Shown one piece after another: positions 17,810-25,557 of a DNA stretch of 64,000 bases. Every line of letters begins with the position of its first letter. Position 1 is the stretch's first letter. The position numbers and the translations under genes are program-made. Source of the stretch: JACNKV01 sp964388155 (GTDB lineage Bacteria > Fidelibacterota > Marinisomatia > Marinisomatales > JACNKV01); assembly GCA_964388155.1 (NCBI GenBank), contig CAYLYH010000007.1, forward strand, positions 11,097-75,096, read 5' to 3'. The notes under the pieces were generated by a model. It was not told the DNA's origin. It saw only the letters and a list, made by a program, of their open reading frames with translations, and made no database searches.

Positions 17810-19366
17810 ATGAAACCTGTTGTTCTTATTGTTATGGACGGCGTCGGCGTGAATCCAAATCCAAAAGGGAATGCCGTTTTGGCTGCTGACACTCCAAATC
17901 TGGATTATTTTAGAAGCAATTATCCGCACACGCTATTGAAAGCATCGGGTGAGGCGGTTGGGTTGCCCGCTGGATTTCAGGGGTCCAGCGAAGTTGGTCA
18001 TCTCAGTATGGGTGCCGGTAGAGTTGTCGAACAGGAGCTGAAGCGCATCAATGACCAGTTAGAGAATGGCAGTCTGTTTCAATGTGCAAGCTGGAAACAG
18101 CTCATGGCGAACTGGAAAGCCAACCAATCCAATTTTCATTTGTTCGGACTACTCCAGGATGAGGGCGTTCATGCTCATCAAGACCATCTGTACAAATTTA
18201 TGGCACAGTCGCGAAAGGAAAACCCGACAGGAAAGCTCGTCATTCATCCTTTTCTCGACGGCAGGGATACACCACCACGCAGTACATTAGAATTTTTCTA
18301 TACACTCCAAAACCACATAAAAGAGGTCGGAAATTGTACAATCGGAACAATCATGGGGCGTTATTACGGAATGGATCGTGTCCGAAGCTGGAAACTTACC
18401 GATTTGGCATACAACTGTATTGTAAATGCGGAAGGCAGGCACGTGAACAATCCTGAGAACGCTATTCGCGCATCCTATGAGCAGGATAAAACGCCGACAG
18501 ATACAGAAATGTTTGATGAATACATTCCGCCCCACGTCATCGGAGATTTTTCCGGCGTCCAAGACGGAGACTGTATTTTACACACCAATTACCGGCAAGA
18601 CCGCGCGATCCAGTTATCGATGGCATTTGTTGACGACAGTTATCCAGGGAACCTCAAGCGAAAACCAAATGTTACTTTTGTCGGACTCACCCGTTATTAT
18701 GATGAATTTAAATCGTTCTTACTGGGGGGATTTGATGGTGGATCGGTGTCTTTGGGAAACCTTACAGGAGAAATTATTTCTAAAGCAGGATTAAAGCAAT
18801 TGCGACTGGCCGAAACACAGAAATTCCGCCACGTCACCAGTTTTTTTAACGGTAAATCCACTACGCCATTCCCAAATGAAGATCAGGTAGAAATTCCAAG
18901 CAGATTCGATCCATCCAGCTTTGCCAATCACCCGGAAATGGAAGCCTACCATGTTGCCGAAGAATTATTGAAGCGGCTGGATGATAATTCGTATGCATTT
19001 ATTTTAGTGAATTTTGCCAACGGCGATATGGTCGGACATACCGGCGATTTTGATGCGGCAAAAAATGCCGTCGAAATTGTGGATGAATGCGTCGGTGACG
19101 TAACAAAAAGGGTGCTGGAACTTGGCGGTAAAATCATAATCACTGCCGATCATGGAAACTCCGATCAAATGATTGATTATGAAACCGGGCAGCCGCGAAC
19201 CAGCCATTCATTAAATCCGGTGGAATTTATTTATATCGCTGAAAATGCTTCAAATAAAACTCTGAAGAAATCAGGTGTGCTTTCTGATATCGGTCCAACC
19301 ATCCTGAAACTTATGAATTTGCCCATCCCAAATGAGATGATAGCGGATGTACTAGTGATGGATTAG
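17810..19366 (+). CDS. gpmI: 2,3-bisphosphoglycerate-independent phosphoglycerate mutase
   Basis: Glycolytic enzyme interconverting 3- and 2-phosphoglycerate using two Mn ions and a phosphoserine intermediate. The 518-residue length is typical. Residues visible: 'VLIVMDGVGVNP' (first metal Asp), 'GSSEVGHLSMGAGR' (nucleophile Ser in SEVGH), 'DGRDTPPRS', 'MGRYYGMDR', 'NFANGDMVGHTGD' and 'TADHGNSD' (remaining Asp and His metal ligands). It starts ATG with MKPVVLIVMDG. It is flanked by a repeat fragment upstream and convergent with the FetB-like gene. Confidence 0.97.
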   Translation: MKPVVLIVMDGVGVNPNPKGNAVLAADTPNLDYFRSNYPHTLLKASGEAVGLPAGFQGSSEVGHLSMGAGRVVEQELKRINDQLENGSLFQCASWKQLMANWKANQSNFHLFGLLQDEGVHAHQDHLYKFMAQSRKENPTGKLVIHPFLDGRDTPPRSTLEFFYTLQNHIKEVGNCTIGTIMGRYYGMDRVRSWKLTDLAYNCIVNAEGRHVNNPENAIRASYEQDKTPTDTEMFDEYIPPHVIGDFSGVQDGDCILHTNYRQDRAIQLSMAFVDDSYPGNLKRKPNVTFVGLTRYYDEFKSFLLGGFDGGSVSLGNLTGEIISKAGLKQLRLAETQKFRHVTSFFNGKSTTPFPNEDQVEIPSRFDPSSFANHPEMEAYHVAEELLKRLDDNSYAFILVNFANGDMVGHTGDFDAAKNAVEIVDECVGDVTKRVLELGGKIIITADHGNSDQMIDYETGQPRTSHSLNPVEFIYIAENASNKTLKKSGVLSDIGPTILKLMNLPIPNEMIADVLVMD

Positions 19367-19422
19367 GAGACATGGAGAAACGGTACGTGGGAGAACTGTG
19401 TTTTACCCATCTACCCTTCAAC

Positions 19423-20202
19423 TTATTTCAACTGAGCTTTTGGCGTAAATAACTGCCGGTAAACCAGCGCCAGCACCAAAATATCCGCCAAGGCAGTTGT
19501 AGTAACCCACATATACATTATCATTATTTGATACCGGACTGCAACCAGAGGATCAACTCCGGAAAGGATTTGTCCTGACATAATTCCCGGTAAAAACACA
19601 ATCCCGACGGTCATCATCGAATTGATAGTCGGAATCAATGCCGCCTGAACGGATTCCCGTATCGAATCTTGAACGGCTGCCCTCACCGGAGATCCCAGCG
19701 ACAGCATCATTTCAATTTCCCCGCTGCGATGCTGAAGTTCACTCATAAATCGGTTCGTGGCTAATGTGGTGGAGTTCATTGCATTCCCGATGATCATGCC
19801 ACCGATCGGGATTATAGCATAAGGATAATACCACGGTTTTACATCCAATATAAATGCCAAAATGACTCCCAGCACAATCACAAGCGTTGCAAATAATGAT
19901 CCAGTTAAAATAAGAAAATAATTCGGTATCGGTGTTTTTTTCTGTCGACGTGCGCCTTCAAATCCAGCGATGAGCGTCATTACAACAATGAGCCCTATCA
20001 TGAAACTCCAATGGCGCTGTTCAAAGAAAAATGTTAGCACATATCCCATGAAAGTGAGTTGGACGAATGACCGTATCGTTCCGATAATCAATGTTTTTTC
20101 CAATCCGATTTTCCACCAGCGAATTAACACTAACGTAAGTCCGACTAAAACCAGTGAAACAAATACATCTGTCCATGTGATATGGTAAAAAACCTGTATC
20201 AT
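19423..20202 (-). CDS. fetB: FetB/YbbM-like ABC transporter permease (UPF0014)
   Basis: Membrane component of the FetAB-type exporter, described in E. coli as an iron exporter. Signature segments: 'GTIRSFVQLTFMGYVL' (residues about 40-55), 'PYAIIPIGGMIIGNAMNSTTLATNRF', 'GSPVRAAVQDSIRESVQAALIPTINSMMTVGIVFLPGIMSGQIL' and the terminal 'QIMIMYMWVTTTALADILVL'. About seven spans, 260 residues. I start at the internal ATG at 20202 (MIQVFYHITWTD), because the eight upstream residues are encoded within a repeat. The matching ATPase is at 20387-21109. Confidence 0.88.
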   Translation of the reverse strand: MIQVFYHITWTDVFVSLVLVGLTLVLIRWWKIGLEKTLIIGTIRSFVQLTFMGYVLTFFFEQRHWSFMIGLIVVMTLIAGFEGARRQKKTPIPNYFLILTGSLFATLVIVLGVILAFILDVKPWYYPYAIIPIGGMIIGNAMNSTTLATNRFMSELQHRSGEIEMMLSLGSPVRAAVQDSIRESVQAALIPTINSMMTVGIVFLPGIMSGQILSGVDPLVAVRYQIMIMYMWVTTTALADILVLALVYRQLFTPKAQLK

Positions 20203-20208
20203 AGTGTT

Positions 20209-20379
20209 TTCACGCAAAGTTTGCAAAGGAAAACGCAGAGGCCGCAGAAGATATTACAGGTTATTAACAATTCTGTTTATTCCGTTTTTACTAATTTTTC
20301 GTTGAAGTTAATTAATAATGCTAAACGCAGATCAGAAATCTTTAAATATGTTGTGGTGTCATTGCGTTCTCTGCGTGAA
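20209..20379. repeat. Family B 'cgcagag' repeat between fetB-like and fetA-like genes
   Basis: A 171-bp AT-rich stretch with inverted ends TTCACGCA (20209-20216) and TGCGTGAA (20372-20379), and inner 'aaaacgcagaggc' and 'tgcgttctctgcg' segments. It resembles the shorter family B copies at 23411-23470 and 52690-52782. It is non-coding and separates the two subunit genes of one transporter. Confidence 0.55.
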
Positions 20380-20386
20380 TTTTTCA

Positions 20387-21109
20387 CTATTTTTCATCCA
20401 ATAAAAAATGCTGTACTTCTTTTGTTTTGGGATTAGAAAGAACATCAACATTACCTTCTTCAATAATTTTCCCGTCAATCAGAACGACGACTCTGTTCAC
20501 AAATTTTTCAATCAGCGAATGATTGTGCGATGAAATCAAGACTGTAAGTCCTAGTTCCTTTTGCAGATCTGAAAACAATTTGATAATGGATTTTGCCAAT
20601 TTCGGATCGAGATTTGCCGTTGGTTCATCCAGAAGTAATACTCTCGGTTCATTCAATAGTACACGTGCCAATGCTACACGCTGTTTCTCACCGCCGGACA
20701 GTGATTGGGCATCCTTGCTTAGAAATCTTTGATCCAAACCAACATGTTCCATCACCGTGATCAGTTTATCTGCGGAAAATATATTGCCACTCCACCGTTC
20801 TGTGATGCGTAAATTTTCTTCCACCGATCCTTTCATCATCACCGGAGATTGAAACACCATCCCGACGTTTTTTCTCAGTTCGAGAGCCGGATGATCTTCC
20901 AGCGGTTGGTTGTCAAAAATAATGCTCCCGGAGGTTGGTGAATCCATGCCGTTCAGCAACCGAAGCAACGATGTCTTCCCCGCCCCCGACGGACCCAATA
21001 CCGCTAGAGTATCTCCGCGATTGACGGTAAATGAAAGGTCGTTGAGAATGGTTACAGCCTCCCGACGAAGAACTATATGGTTTAAATCAAATAATGGTTG
21101 TTCGTTCAC
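20387..21109 (-). CDS. fetA: FetA/YbbL-like ABC transporter ATPase
   Basis: ATP-binding subunit of 240 residues, expected to pair with the FetB-like permease. Walker A 'GPSGAGKTS' (about 38-46), Q-loop 'VGMVFQSPVMMKGSVEENL', signature 'SLSGGEKQRVALARVLL', Walker B 'VLLLDEPTANLD' and switch His in 'ISSHNHSL' are all intact. The Q-loop context is like YbbL/PstB proteins rather than ZnuC. It is the only ABC ATPase near the ZnuA/ZnuB genes upstream, so dual service cannot be excluded. Confidence 0.88.
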   Translation of the reverse strand: MNEQPLFDLNHIVLRREAVTILNDLSFTVNRGDTLAVLGPSGAGKTSLLRLLNGMDSPTSGSIIFDNQPLEDHPALELRKNVGMVFQSPVMMKGSVEENLRITERWSGNIFSADKLITVMEHVGLDQRFLSKDAQSLSGGEKQRVALARVLLNEPRVLLLDEPTANLDPKLAKSIIKLFSDLQKELGLTVLISSHNHSLIEKFVNRVVVLIDGKIIEEGNVDVLSNPKTKEVQHFLLDEK

Positions 21110-21184
21110 ATCATGAAATTACGGACAGAACAGAATGTGATAAAGGGTTAATGTGTTAGCGAGTTCGTGTGTTAATGTGCTTAT

Positions 21185-21532
21185 TTATAACGTAATCACT
21201 TTATCCGCTTTTTGTTGTGCTGTCAGTATGTCGGGCATGTGGCTTTGTATGCCAATTCGCACGTTTTCTGCAATTTCGTAATGATTTAAACACGTGCTGC
21301 AGATGAAGAGTAAAACGCCCTTGTCCGATAATGTCTGAAGCTCCTCCAGTACAGGAGAACCATCCACTGTAAGTTTGACACCCTCCGCGTAAAAAGTAAT
21401 TACATCTGGCAGTTCTTTACTTTCAATCAATAGTTTTAGATAACTTTTTATCAATTTATGCTGCAGTAATTTGTCTGCATTTCCCATCCCATTTTTTGTA
21501 ATTTGAATAACAGTTGATTTTATTGAACTCAC
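21185..21532 (-). CDS. DsrE-like protein resembling the C-terminal domain of YedF
   Basis: A 115-residue DsrE/DsrF-fold protein. Segments 'NGMGNADKLLQHKLIKSYLKLL', 'PDVITFYAEGVKLTVDGSPV' and 'LEELQTLSDKGV' then 'CSTCLNHY' match the C-terminal half of YedF, a family linked to selenium metabolism; the usual N-terminal TusA-like domain is missing. Two cysteines (CSTC) are potential sulfur or selenium carriers. It lies 10 bases from the ZnuB-like stop in the same minus-strand run. The link to selenium is an inference, strengthened by the selenocysteine peroxiredoxin at 46 kb. Confidence 0.7.
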   Translation of the reverse strand: MSSIKSTVIQITKNGMGNADKLLQHKLIKSYLKLLIESKELPDVITFYAEGVKLTVDGSPVLEELQTLSDKGVLLFICSTCLNHYEIAENVRIGIQSHMPDILTAQQKADKVITL

Positions 21533-21542
21533 TTTTTTTCTC

Positions 21543-22358
21543 CTATCTTTTGTTTAAAGTTAAACTGGTTAAGGAAAACATCACCAACAAAACTCCGAAT
21601 GTTACAACGATTGCAGCTCCTGTCGGGATATCCAACATCAATGATGCTAACATGCCGAAAAAACTCCCGACAACACCAAACGTCCATCCGAAGATCAAAC
21701 GGTTGCGATTTCCATTTACAAACAGAAGTGCCGCAACAGCCGGAATGATTAAAAAAGAAAACACAAGCAGTACGCCGGCAATCTTTACCGAACTCGTTAC
21801 AACAAATCCAAATGTTACATAGAACAGAAAATCCCAGATTCTGGTGTGCGGTAATTCTCGTTCGCCACGATTTTTCGAAGCTTCTAAAAACTCTTTTCTG
21901 AAAAACCAGTGGAAAACTCCAATAACCGCATACAGTAAAAACGTGATACCGACGATCTTAGGGGTTACAAACAAGATGGAACCGACCAGCAAGTGATTGA
22001 TATGCTCGGCTCCTTCTGCGGATTTACTGAAGAGCAAAATCATAAGTGCCGCCGTAACGACGTAGGTGATTCCGATGGTGGCTTCCTGCGGGACTTTGTC
22101 ATTCCGTGTACGTGTAATCGCAAACAGAGTTGCGCCAAGAAACGTAAATCCAAGAGCAATGAAATAGGTGATTGTAGAGTCGTGTTCCCAACCCAGTAGG
22201 ATGCCAACAGCCGTACCCAGCGCGGCGACCTGCGCCAATGCAAGGTCAACAAAAATAACACCACGAGTGACGACATGGAGTCCCAGGTAAACGTGGATTC
22301 CAGTTAAAACAAGTGTCGCCAAAAACGGCCAGATTAAGAGGTCTAATGCTTCAAACAT
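21543..22358 (-). CDS. ZnuB-like metal ABC transporter permease
   Basis: Inner-membrane permease of 271 residues of the ABC-3 (zinc/manganese) family, about eight to nine spans. Typical segments: 'LVLTGIHVYLGLHVVTRGVIFVDLALAQVAALGTAVG' at the N-terminus and 'SFLIIPAVAALLF' near residue 205, where the metal pathway helix lies. It is expected to work with the substrate-binding protein at 22519. No dedicated ATPase gene is between or beside them; the nearest is the FetA-like gene. A 160-bp gap holding a family A element separates it from the ZnuA-like gene. Confidence 0.88.
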   Translation of the reverse strand: MFEALDLLIWPFLATLVLTGIHVYLGLHVVTRGVIFVDLALAQVAALGTAVGILLGWEHDSTITYFIALGFTFLGATLFAITRTRNDKVPQEATIGITYVVTAALMILLFSKSAEGAEHINHLLVGSILFVTPKIVGITFLLYAVIGVFHWFFRKEFLEASKNRGERELPHTRIWDFLFYVTFGFVVTSSVKIAGVLLVFSFLIIPAVAALLFVNGNRNRLIFGWTFGVVGSFFGMLASLMLDIPTGAAIVVTFGVLLVMFSLTSLTLNKR

Positions 22359-22396
22359 AGTGTTGTCCTTTTTTGTTTAATAACCTTCTTGGTTAT

Positions 22397-22495
22397 TGTC
22401 ATCACTTGAGTGTAGTGGAACGAAACGAAGGATCTCTAATCAATCCTTTGTCTTACATCACTGTTTGAGATTCTTCGCTCCGCTCCAGAATGACA
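22397..22495. repeat. Family A short palindromic element, copy 4
   Basis: A 99-bp imperfect palindrome: TGTCAT... on the left and ...AATGACA on the right, with 'GGAACGAAACGAAGGATCTC' mirrored by 'GAGATTCTTCGCTCCGCTCC'. It shares the TGTCAT ends with the copies at 12.5, 13.0 and 39.5 kb but lacks their 'CCCTCAGTC' core. It lies between the ZnuB-like and ZnuA-like genes. Confidence 0.65.
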
Positions 22496-22518
22496 TACTC
22501 TATTGTATAAATTGTTGT

Positions 22519-23394
22519 TTATTTATTGAGATGCTTCTTTAACGTTTCCAAATTGTAGCGGAACATATTCAAATACGAATCCGCTTCTTTCACTGCCCCG
22601 ACGGACTGTGCCAGTTTAGCAACCTTGATTCCGGTTTTCTGATGTAGGTATTCTGGTGCCTGATTGCTAAAATACGGTTCCATCGCTATTAAACTGATAT
22701 CATCGTTTCTTATGATATGTAATAACCTTTCCAAATGAGCAGGGCTGGGTGTAATCCCCGGTTTTGGTTCAAGAAAAGCCACCGCGTTCAACTCAAACCG
22801 TTCTGTGAAATACGGCCAGGAATTGTGATAGAAAAACAGATTCATTCCCTTCAGATCTGCGTAGGTTTCCAGCCACGCCTTCAATGCAGAATCAACATTT
22901 TTCAGGAATTGAGCTAAGTTGGATTCATACACCTCCCTGCCGGCAGGATCTGCGTTAATAAGCGCAACAGTGATCGCTGAAGCAATGATTTTTCCATTGT
23001 TCGGATCTAGCCAGTAATGCGGATTTCCGTACTTATGGATGTCTCCCAAACGAGCATCCACTTTATTGGTCGGGACTTCCAGTCGATGAATTCCCTGCGA
23101 GCAATCCACAATTTGAAGATCACGGTTTCGTGAACCGTCGATGATCTGCTGCGCCCAAAGATCCAATTCCATTCCGACCTGTAGATAAATATCTGCCCGT
23201 TTCACTTTCATCATATACGAAGGCAGAACCTCTACATAATGCGGGTCTTGATTCCCACGGGCAATGCTGGTGACTTTCACCCGCTTACCACCGATTGTTT
23301 TAGCGATATCCGCCAGATCGGTAATTGATGTTACAACGGTGACCTTACCGAAAACAATTCCGGTTAGCAAGATCGTGATGAGTAACTTTTTCAT
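22519..23394 (-). CDS. ZnuA-like periplasmic metal-binding protein
   Basis: Cluster A-I solute-binding protein of 291 residues. Signal peptide 'MKKLLITILLTGIVFG' followed by 'KVTVVTSITDLADIAKTIGG'. Metal ligands in the expected places: His of 'NQDPHYVEVLPS' (about 53), His of 'GNPHYWLDP' (about 125), His of 'FFYHNSWPYF' (about 190) and a late acidic 'AMEPYFSNQ'. It lacks the His-rich loop of classical ZnuA, so zinc versus manganese is undecided. I start at the internal ATG at 23394. A family B repeat lies directly upstream. Confidence 0.9.
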   Translation of the reverse strand: MKKLLITILLTGIVFGKVTVVTSITDLADIAKTIGGKRVKVTSIARGNQDPHYVEVLPSYMMKVKRADIYLQVGMELDLWAQQIIDGSRNRDLQIVDCSQGIHRLEVPTNKVDARLGDIHKYGNPHYWLDPNNGKIIASAITVALINADPAGREVYESNLAQFLKNVDSALKAWLETYADLKGMNLFFYHNSWPYFTERFELNAVAFLEPKPGITPSPAHLERLLHIIRNDDISLIAMEPYFSNQAPEYLHQKTGIKVAKLAQSVGAVKEADSYLNMFRYNLETLKKHLNK

Positions 23395-23410
23395 AATTAT
23401 TTTCCTTTCT

Positions 23411-23470
23411 GCCACAGAGTCACAGAGAAAAACACAAAAAGTATCTCCGTGTCCTCTGAGTCTCAGTGGC
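23411..23470. repeat. Family B 'cacagag' palindromic repeat
   Basis: A 60-bp imperfect palindrome with ends GCCACAGAGTCACAGAG and CTCTGAGTCTCAGTGGC. It lies between the ZnuA-like and outer-membrane protein genes and is related to 52690-52782 and fragments near 9.49, 44.21 and 48.9 kb. Confidence 0.65.
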
Positions 23471-23476
23471 TTAATT

Positions 23477-24496
23477 TTAAAATTGGTGAGGTTTATGTGG
23501 ACCTAACGCCCAAATAATTTGCCCCTTAACACCGAAATGAGTTTCTTCATCGCCATGCTGTTCTTGCGAAACAACAAGCCTAAATACAGATGATTCCTCC
23601 GCAGGACTGAAACCGGCAAACGCACCATACGATTTAAAAGAGTCTTCATCAATGTCAGAGGAAAAATCAGCAACAACGCCAACGTTCCATTGTTTATTGA
23701 ATTGGTAATTCATCCAGGTATATCCGGCTATTTTGTATTTGTTTTCTGGGTTTTCAATCGGACTTTTTCTGAAGACCTCTCCCTGCCACGTAAAAGATCG
23801 GTACGTGTTCGGTCTCCACTTAAATTTGAAATCCAGTTCAAAAACCTGATGTAAATGCGGTAGTTCATGGTTTTCGATATCACGATAATAGCCACTGCCG
23901 ATTTCCAAATGGGTTACATCATTCAAATCCACAAAATGAGAAAGGCGGGCAGACATTGCCGTCGTCTTTTCGGTGTCCCCGTTGTGGGTAAGTTCTTCAA
24001 CTTCTTCCTCCCCATGATCGCAACTCTCTCCCATCGCTTTGGTAAAATATCCGACGGAAAGTTTAGCATACCACGGTAACGGCAACAGCCAGTTTGGTTC
24101 TACTCCAAACGTTCCCCACATTTCATCGCCCAGCAAGTTTTTCATGGATGTTGGTGCATCAATGAAAAATAAAGTATGAGCATGTTCTTTATTGATCTTG
24201 CCGATGTCAGGGCGAAACTTTCCTGTTCTTAGGCCCATGTTGAAGGGTAACCCGCGCTCGAAGGAAATCACGGCTTCTTCAAGATGGATGGCATTGTGGT
24301 CCGCATGTTTGTGCAGAAACACATCCGCTCTGGCAAACGGATTCACATATCCCTGGACGGCAACTTCCACTCCGGATGACGAGATGTTGCCCTCTTGGTC
24401 TGTTATCAAATCCCCGATAACGCTGATATCGGGATTTACCGTCGTTTGGGAAAACGCGACGGTAAACAATAGCGTAAGTAAAATTGGTTTTTTCAC
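23477..24496 (-). CDS. Outer-membrane porin-like protein of the metal-uptake cluster
   Basis: Predicted outer-membrane barrel of about 339 residues. I choose the GTG start at 24496 because AAGGAG lies six bases upstream and the product begins with a signal peptide (KKPILLTLLFTVAFSQ); the longer ATG reading from 24535 would add 13 residues. Histidine-rich patches, 'HKHADHNAIHLEE', 'DHGEEEVEELTHNGD', 'HELPHLHQ' and a terminal 'GPHKPHQF', suggest surface metal binding. Its position just before znuA-like and znuB-like genes suggests zinc or related metal passage across the outer membrane. There is no TonB box or plug domain. Confidence 0.75.
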   Translation of the reverse strand: MKKPILLTLLFTVAFSQTTVNPDISVIGDLITDQEGNISSSGVEVAVQGYVNPFARADVFLHKHADHNAIHLEEAVISFERGLPFNMGLRTGKFRPDIGKINKEHAHTLFFIDAPTSMKNLLGDEMWGTFGVEPNWLLPLPWYAKLSVGYFTKAMGESCDHGEEEVEELTHNGDTEKTTAMSARLSHFVDLNDVTHLEIGSGYYRDIENHELPHLHQVFELDFKFKWRPNTYRSFTWQGEVFRKSPIENPENKYKIAGYTWMNYQFNKQWNVGVVADFSSDIDEDSFKSYGAFAGFSPAEESSVFRLVVSQEQHGDEETHFGVKGQIIWALGPHKPHQF

Positions 24497-24553
24497 AAAA
24501 AACTCCTTTTCAGTTATGATAAACAATCCTGCCAAGCAGGATGAAACAATGAA

Positions 24554-24889
24554 TTAAAGGAGGTCTTGCGGCGGGGAGCGGGAATTCCTGTCTGGGATTA
24601 ATACGGATGTATACTCTTCCGTTTCAAAATAAAACTTAGCTATAACAAAGTTTAGTGTAAAAGTTTCTGTGTCTTGACTTTCACCAACGGTGGATATCTG
24701 AGCAACTGCCCAAATACAATCCATACGATCATGGTGGTGGCTGTCGTCCTTGCATTCCACAGAACAGAAACTAACACCGGGTTTGGCGCCCAGATGATGC
24801 ACATGCCCCAAATGACTTGTGCTGATGATGGAAAAAGCACTGAACCAAATGGTTAATAGGAATGAAAGTCCGGAACGAATAAACTTCAT
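24554..24889 (-). CDS. Small secreted His/Cys-containing protein
   Basis: A 111-residue protein with an N-terminal signal segment (IRSGLSFLLTIWFSAFSIIS), then 'HLGHVHHLGAKPG', 'FCSVECKDDSHHHDRMDC' and a C-terminal 'SRSPPQDLL'. The overall plan, leader then His/Cys cluster then a short R-x-P-P tail, resembles DUF2946-type small periplasmic proteins found near metal-transport genes. It is probably a metal-binding accessory of the adjacent outer-membrane protein and ZnuA-like system. Overlapping out-of-frame ORFs here are shadows. Confidence 0.62.
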   Translation of the reverse strand: MKFIRSGLSFLLTIWFSAFSIISTSHLGHVHHLGAKPGVSFCSVECKDDSHHHDRMDCIWAVAQISTVGESQDTETFTLNFVIAKFYFETEEYTSVLIPDRNSRSPPQDLL

Positions 24890-24903
24890 TTCATTTTGGC
24901 GAA

Positions 24904-25218
24904 CTACTCGCCCAGCTCTTTCAATAATTTAAATGTAAAAATTCCGGCATCATGCCGATCTTTCCATGACGGTTTAAGTCCGTATCGCCCGACATCTTCA
25001 ATTTGGTTTAGCGTGTAGCTTTTATCTGTTTTTAGTTGAGGAATGCCTTTGTACACAGTTCCAAACACATCGGTTTCACCACTGCAGTTTGCGCAAGGAC
25101 ATTCATCCCGCAGTTTTTTCAACGGAATAAAACTTTCCTTACCGCCATCCCACTTTATCAGTAAAATATTGTTGACGATCTCATAGTCCATAATTTGTAT
25201 TTTTAAATCAGCGCTCAT
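24904..25218 (-). CDS. DUF971 (GBBH-like N-terminal) domain protein
   Basis: A 104-residue single-domain protein of the DUF971 family. Motifs: 'LLIKWDGGKESFIPLKKLRDECPCANC' and the late 'IEDVGRYGLKPSWKDRHDAGIFTFKLL', which is the family core. The CPCANC cysteines could bind a metal or iron-sulfur centre. I start at the ATG at 25218 (MSADLKIQ) because the longer reading adds a cysteine-rich leader with no family support. The function is not established. It stands at the head of the minus-strand run toward the metal genes. Confidence 0.85.
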   Translation of the reverse strand: MSADLKIQIMDYEIVNNILLIKWDGGKESFIPLKKLRDECPCANCSGETDVFGTVYKGIPQLKTDKSYTLNQIEDVGRYGLKPSWKDRHDAGIFTFKLLKELGE

Positions 25219-25436
25219 CAGTGTTTGATTCCGTTCATAACAACCTGTAAATTTGCAGGTATTTTTCAATGCATTGCAAACGGATTAGGTGCTTAACTTC
25301 CTTATCGATTCTTACATTGATACAAACAGATTATTTTGAGCGATTGGCTTCCACCTTCATTCCGACTAATCGGAATTACGGCGGACAGGCAGCTGGTAAA
25401 ATCAGCTTCGCACATAAAAAATGTTTCTTTAAAATT

Positions 25437-25510
25437 GGGCGATTAGCTCAGCTGGTTAGAGCGCTACGTTCACATCGTAGAAGTCGGGGGTTCGAATCCC
25501 TCATCGCCCA
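25437..25510 (+). tRNA. tRNA-Val (CAC)
   Basis: The sequence folds as a full cloverleaf: acceptor GGGCGAT pairs with ATCGCCC, D-arm GCTC...GAGC, anticodon stem CTACG/CGTAG with loop TTCACAT (anticodon CAC, decoding GUG), and T-arm GGGGG-TTCGAAT-CCCTC. The CCA end is not fully encoded (A then CAC). Confidence 0.97.
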
Positions 25511-25557
25511 CACTCAAAACGGATTGAGCCCGTTCATCATTGATACACCACGATTTT

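Noticed and set aside
22397..22495. A riboswitch or Zur-type regulatory leader between the ZnuA-like and ZnuB-like genes
   Set aside because: The sequence is an imperfect palindrome with the same TGTCAT ends as copies elsewhere, so a dispersed repeat is the simpler explanation.
24652..24856. Overlapping short ORFs in the other frames of the His/Cys secreted protein
   Set aside because: Only the 24554-24889 frame has a signal peptide and a coherent His/Cys pattern.
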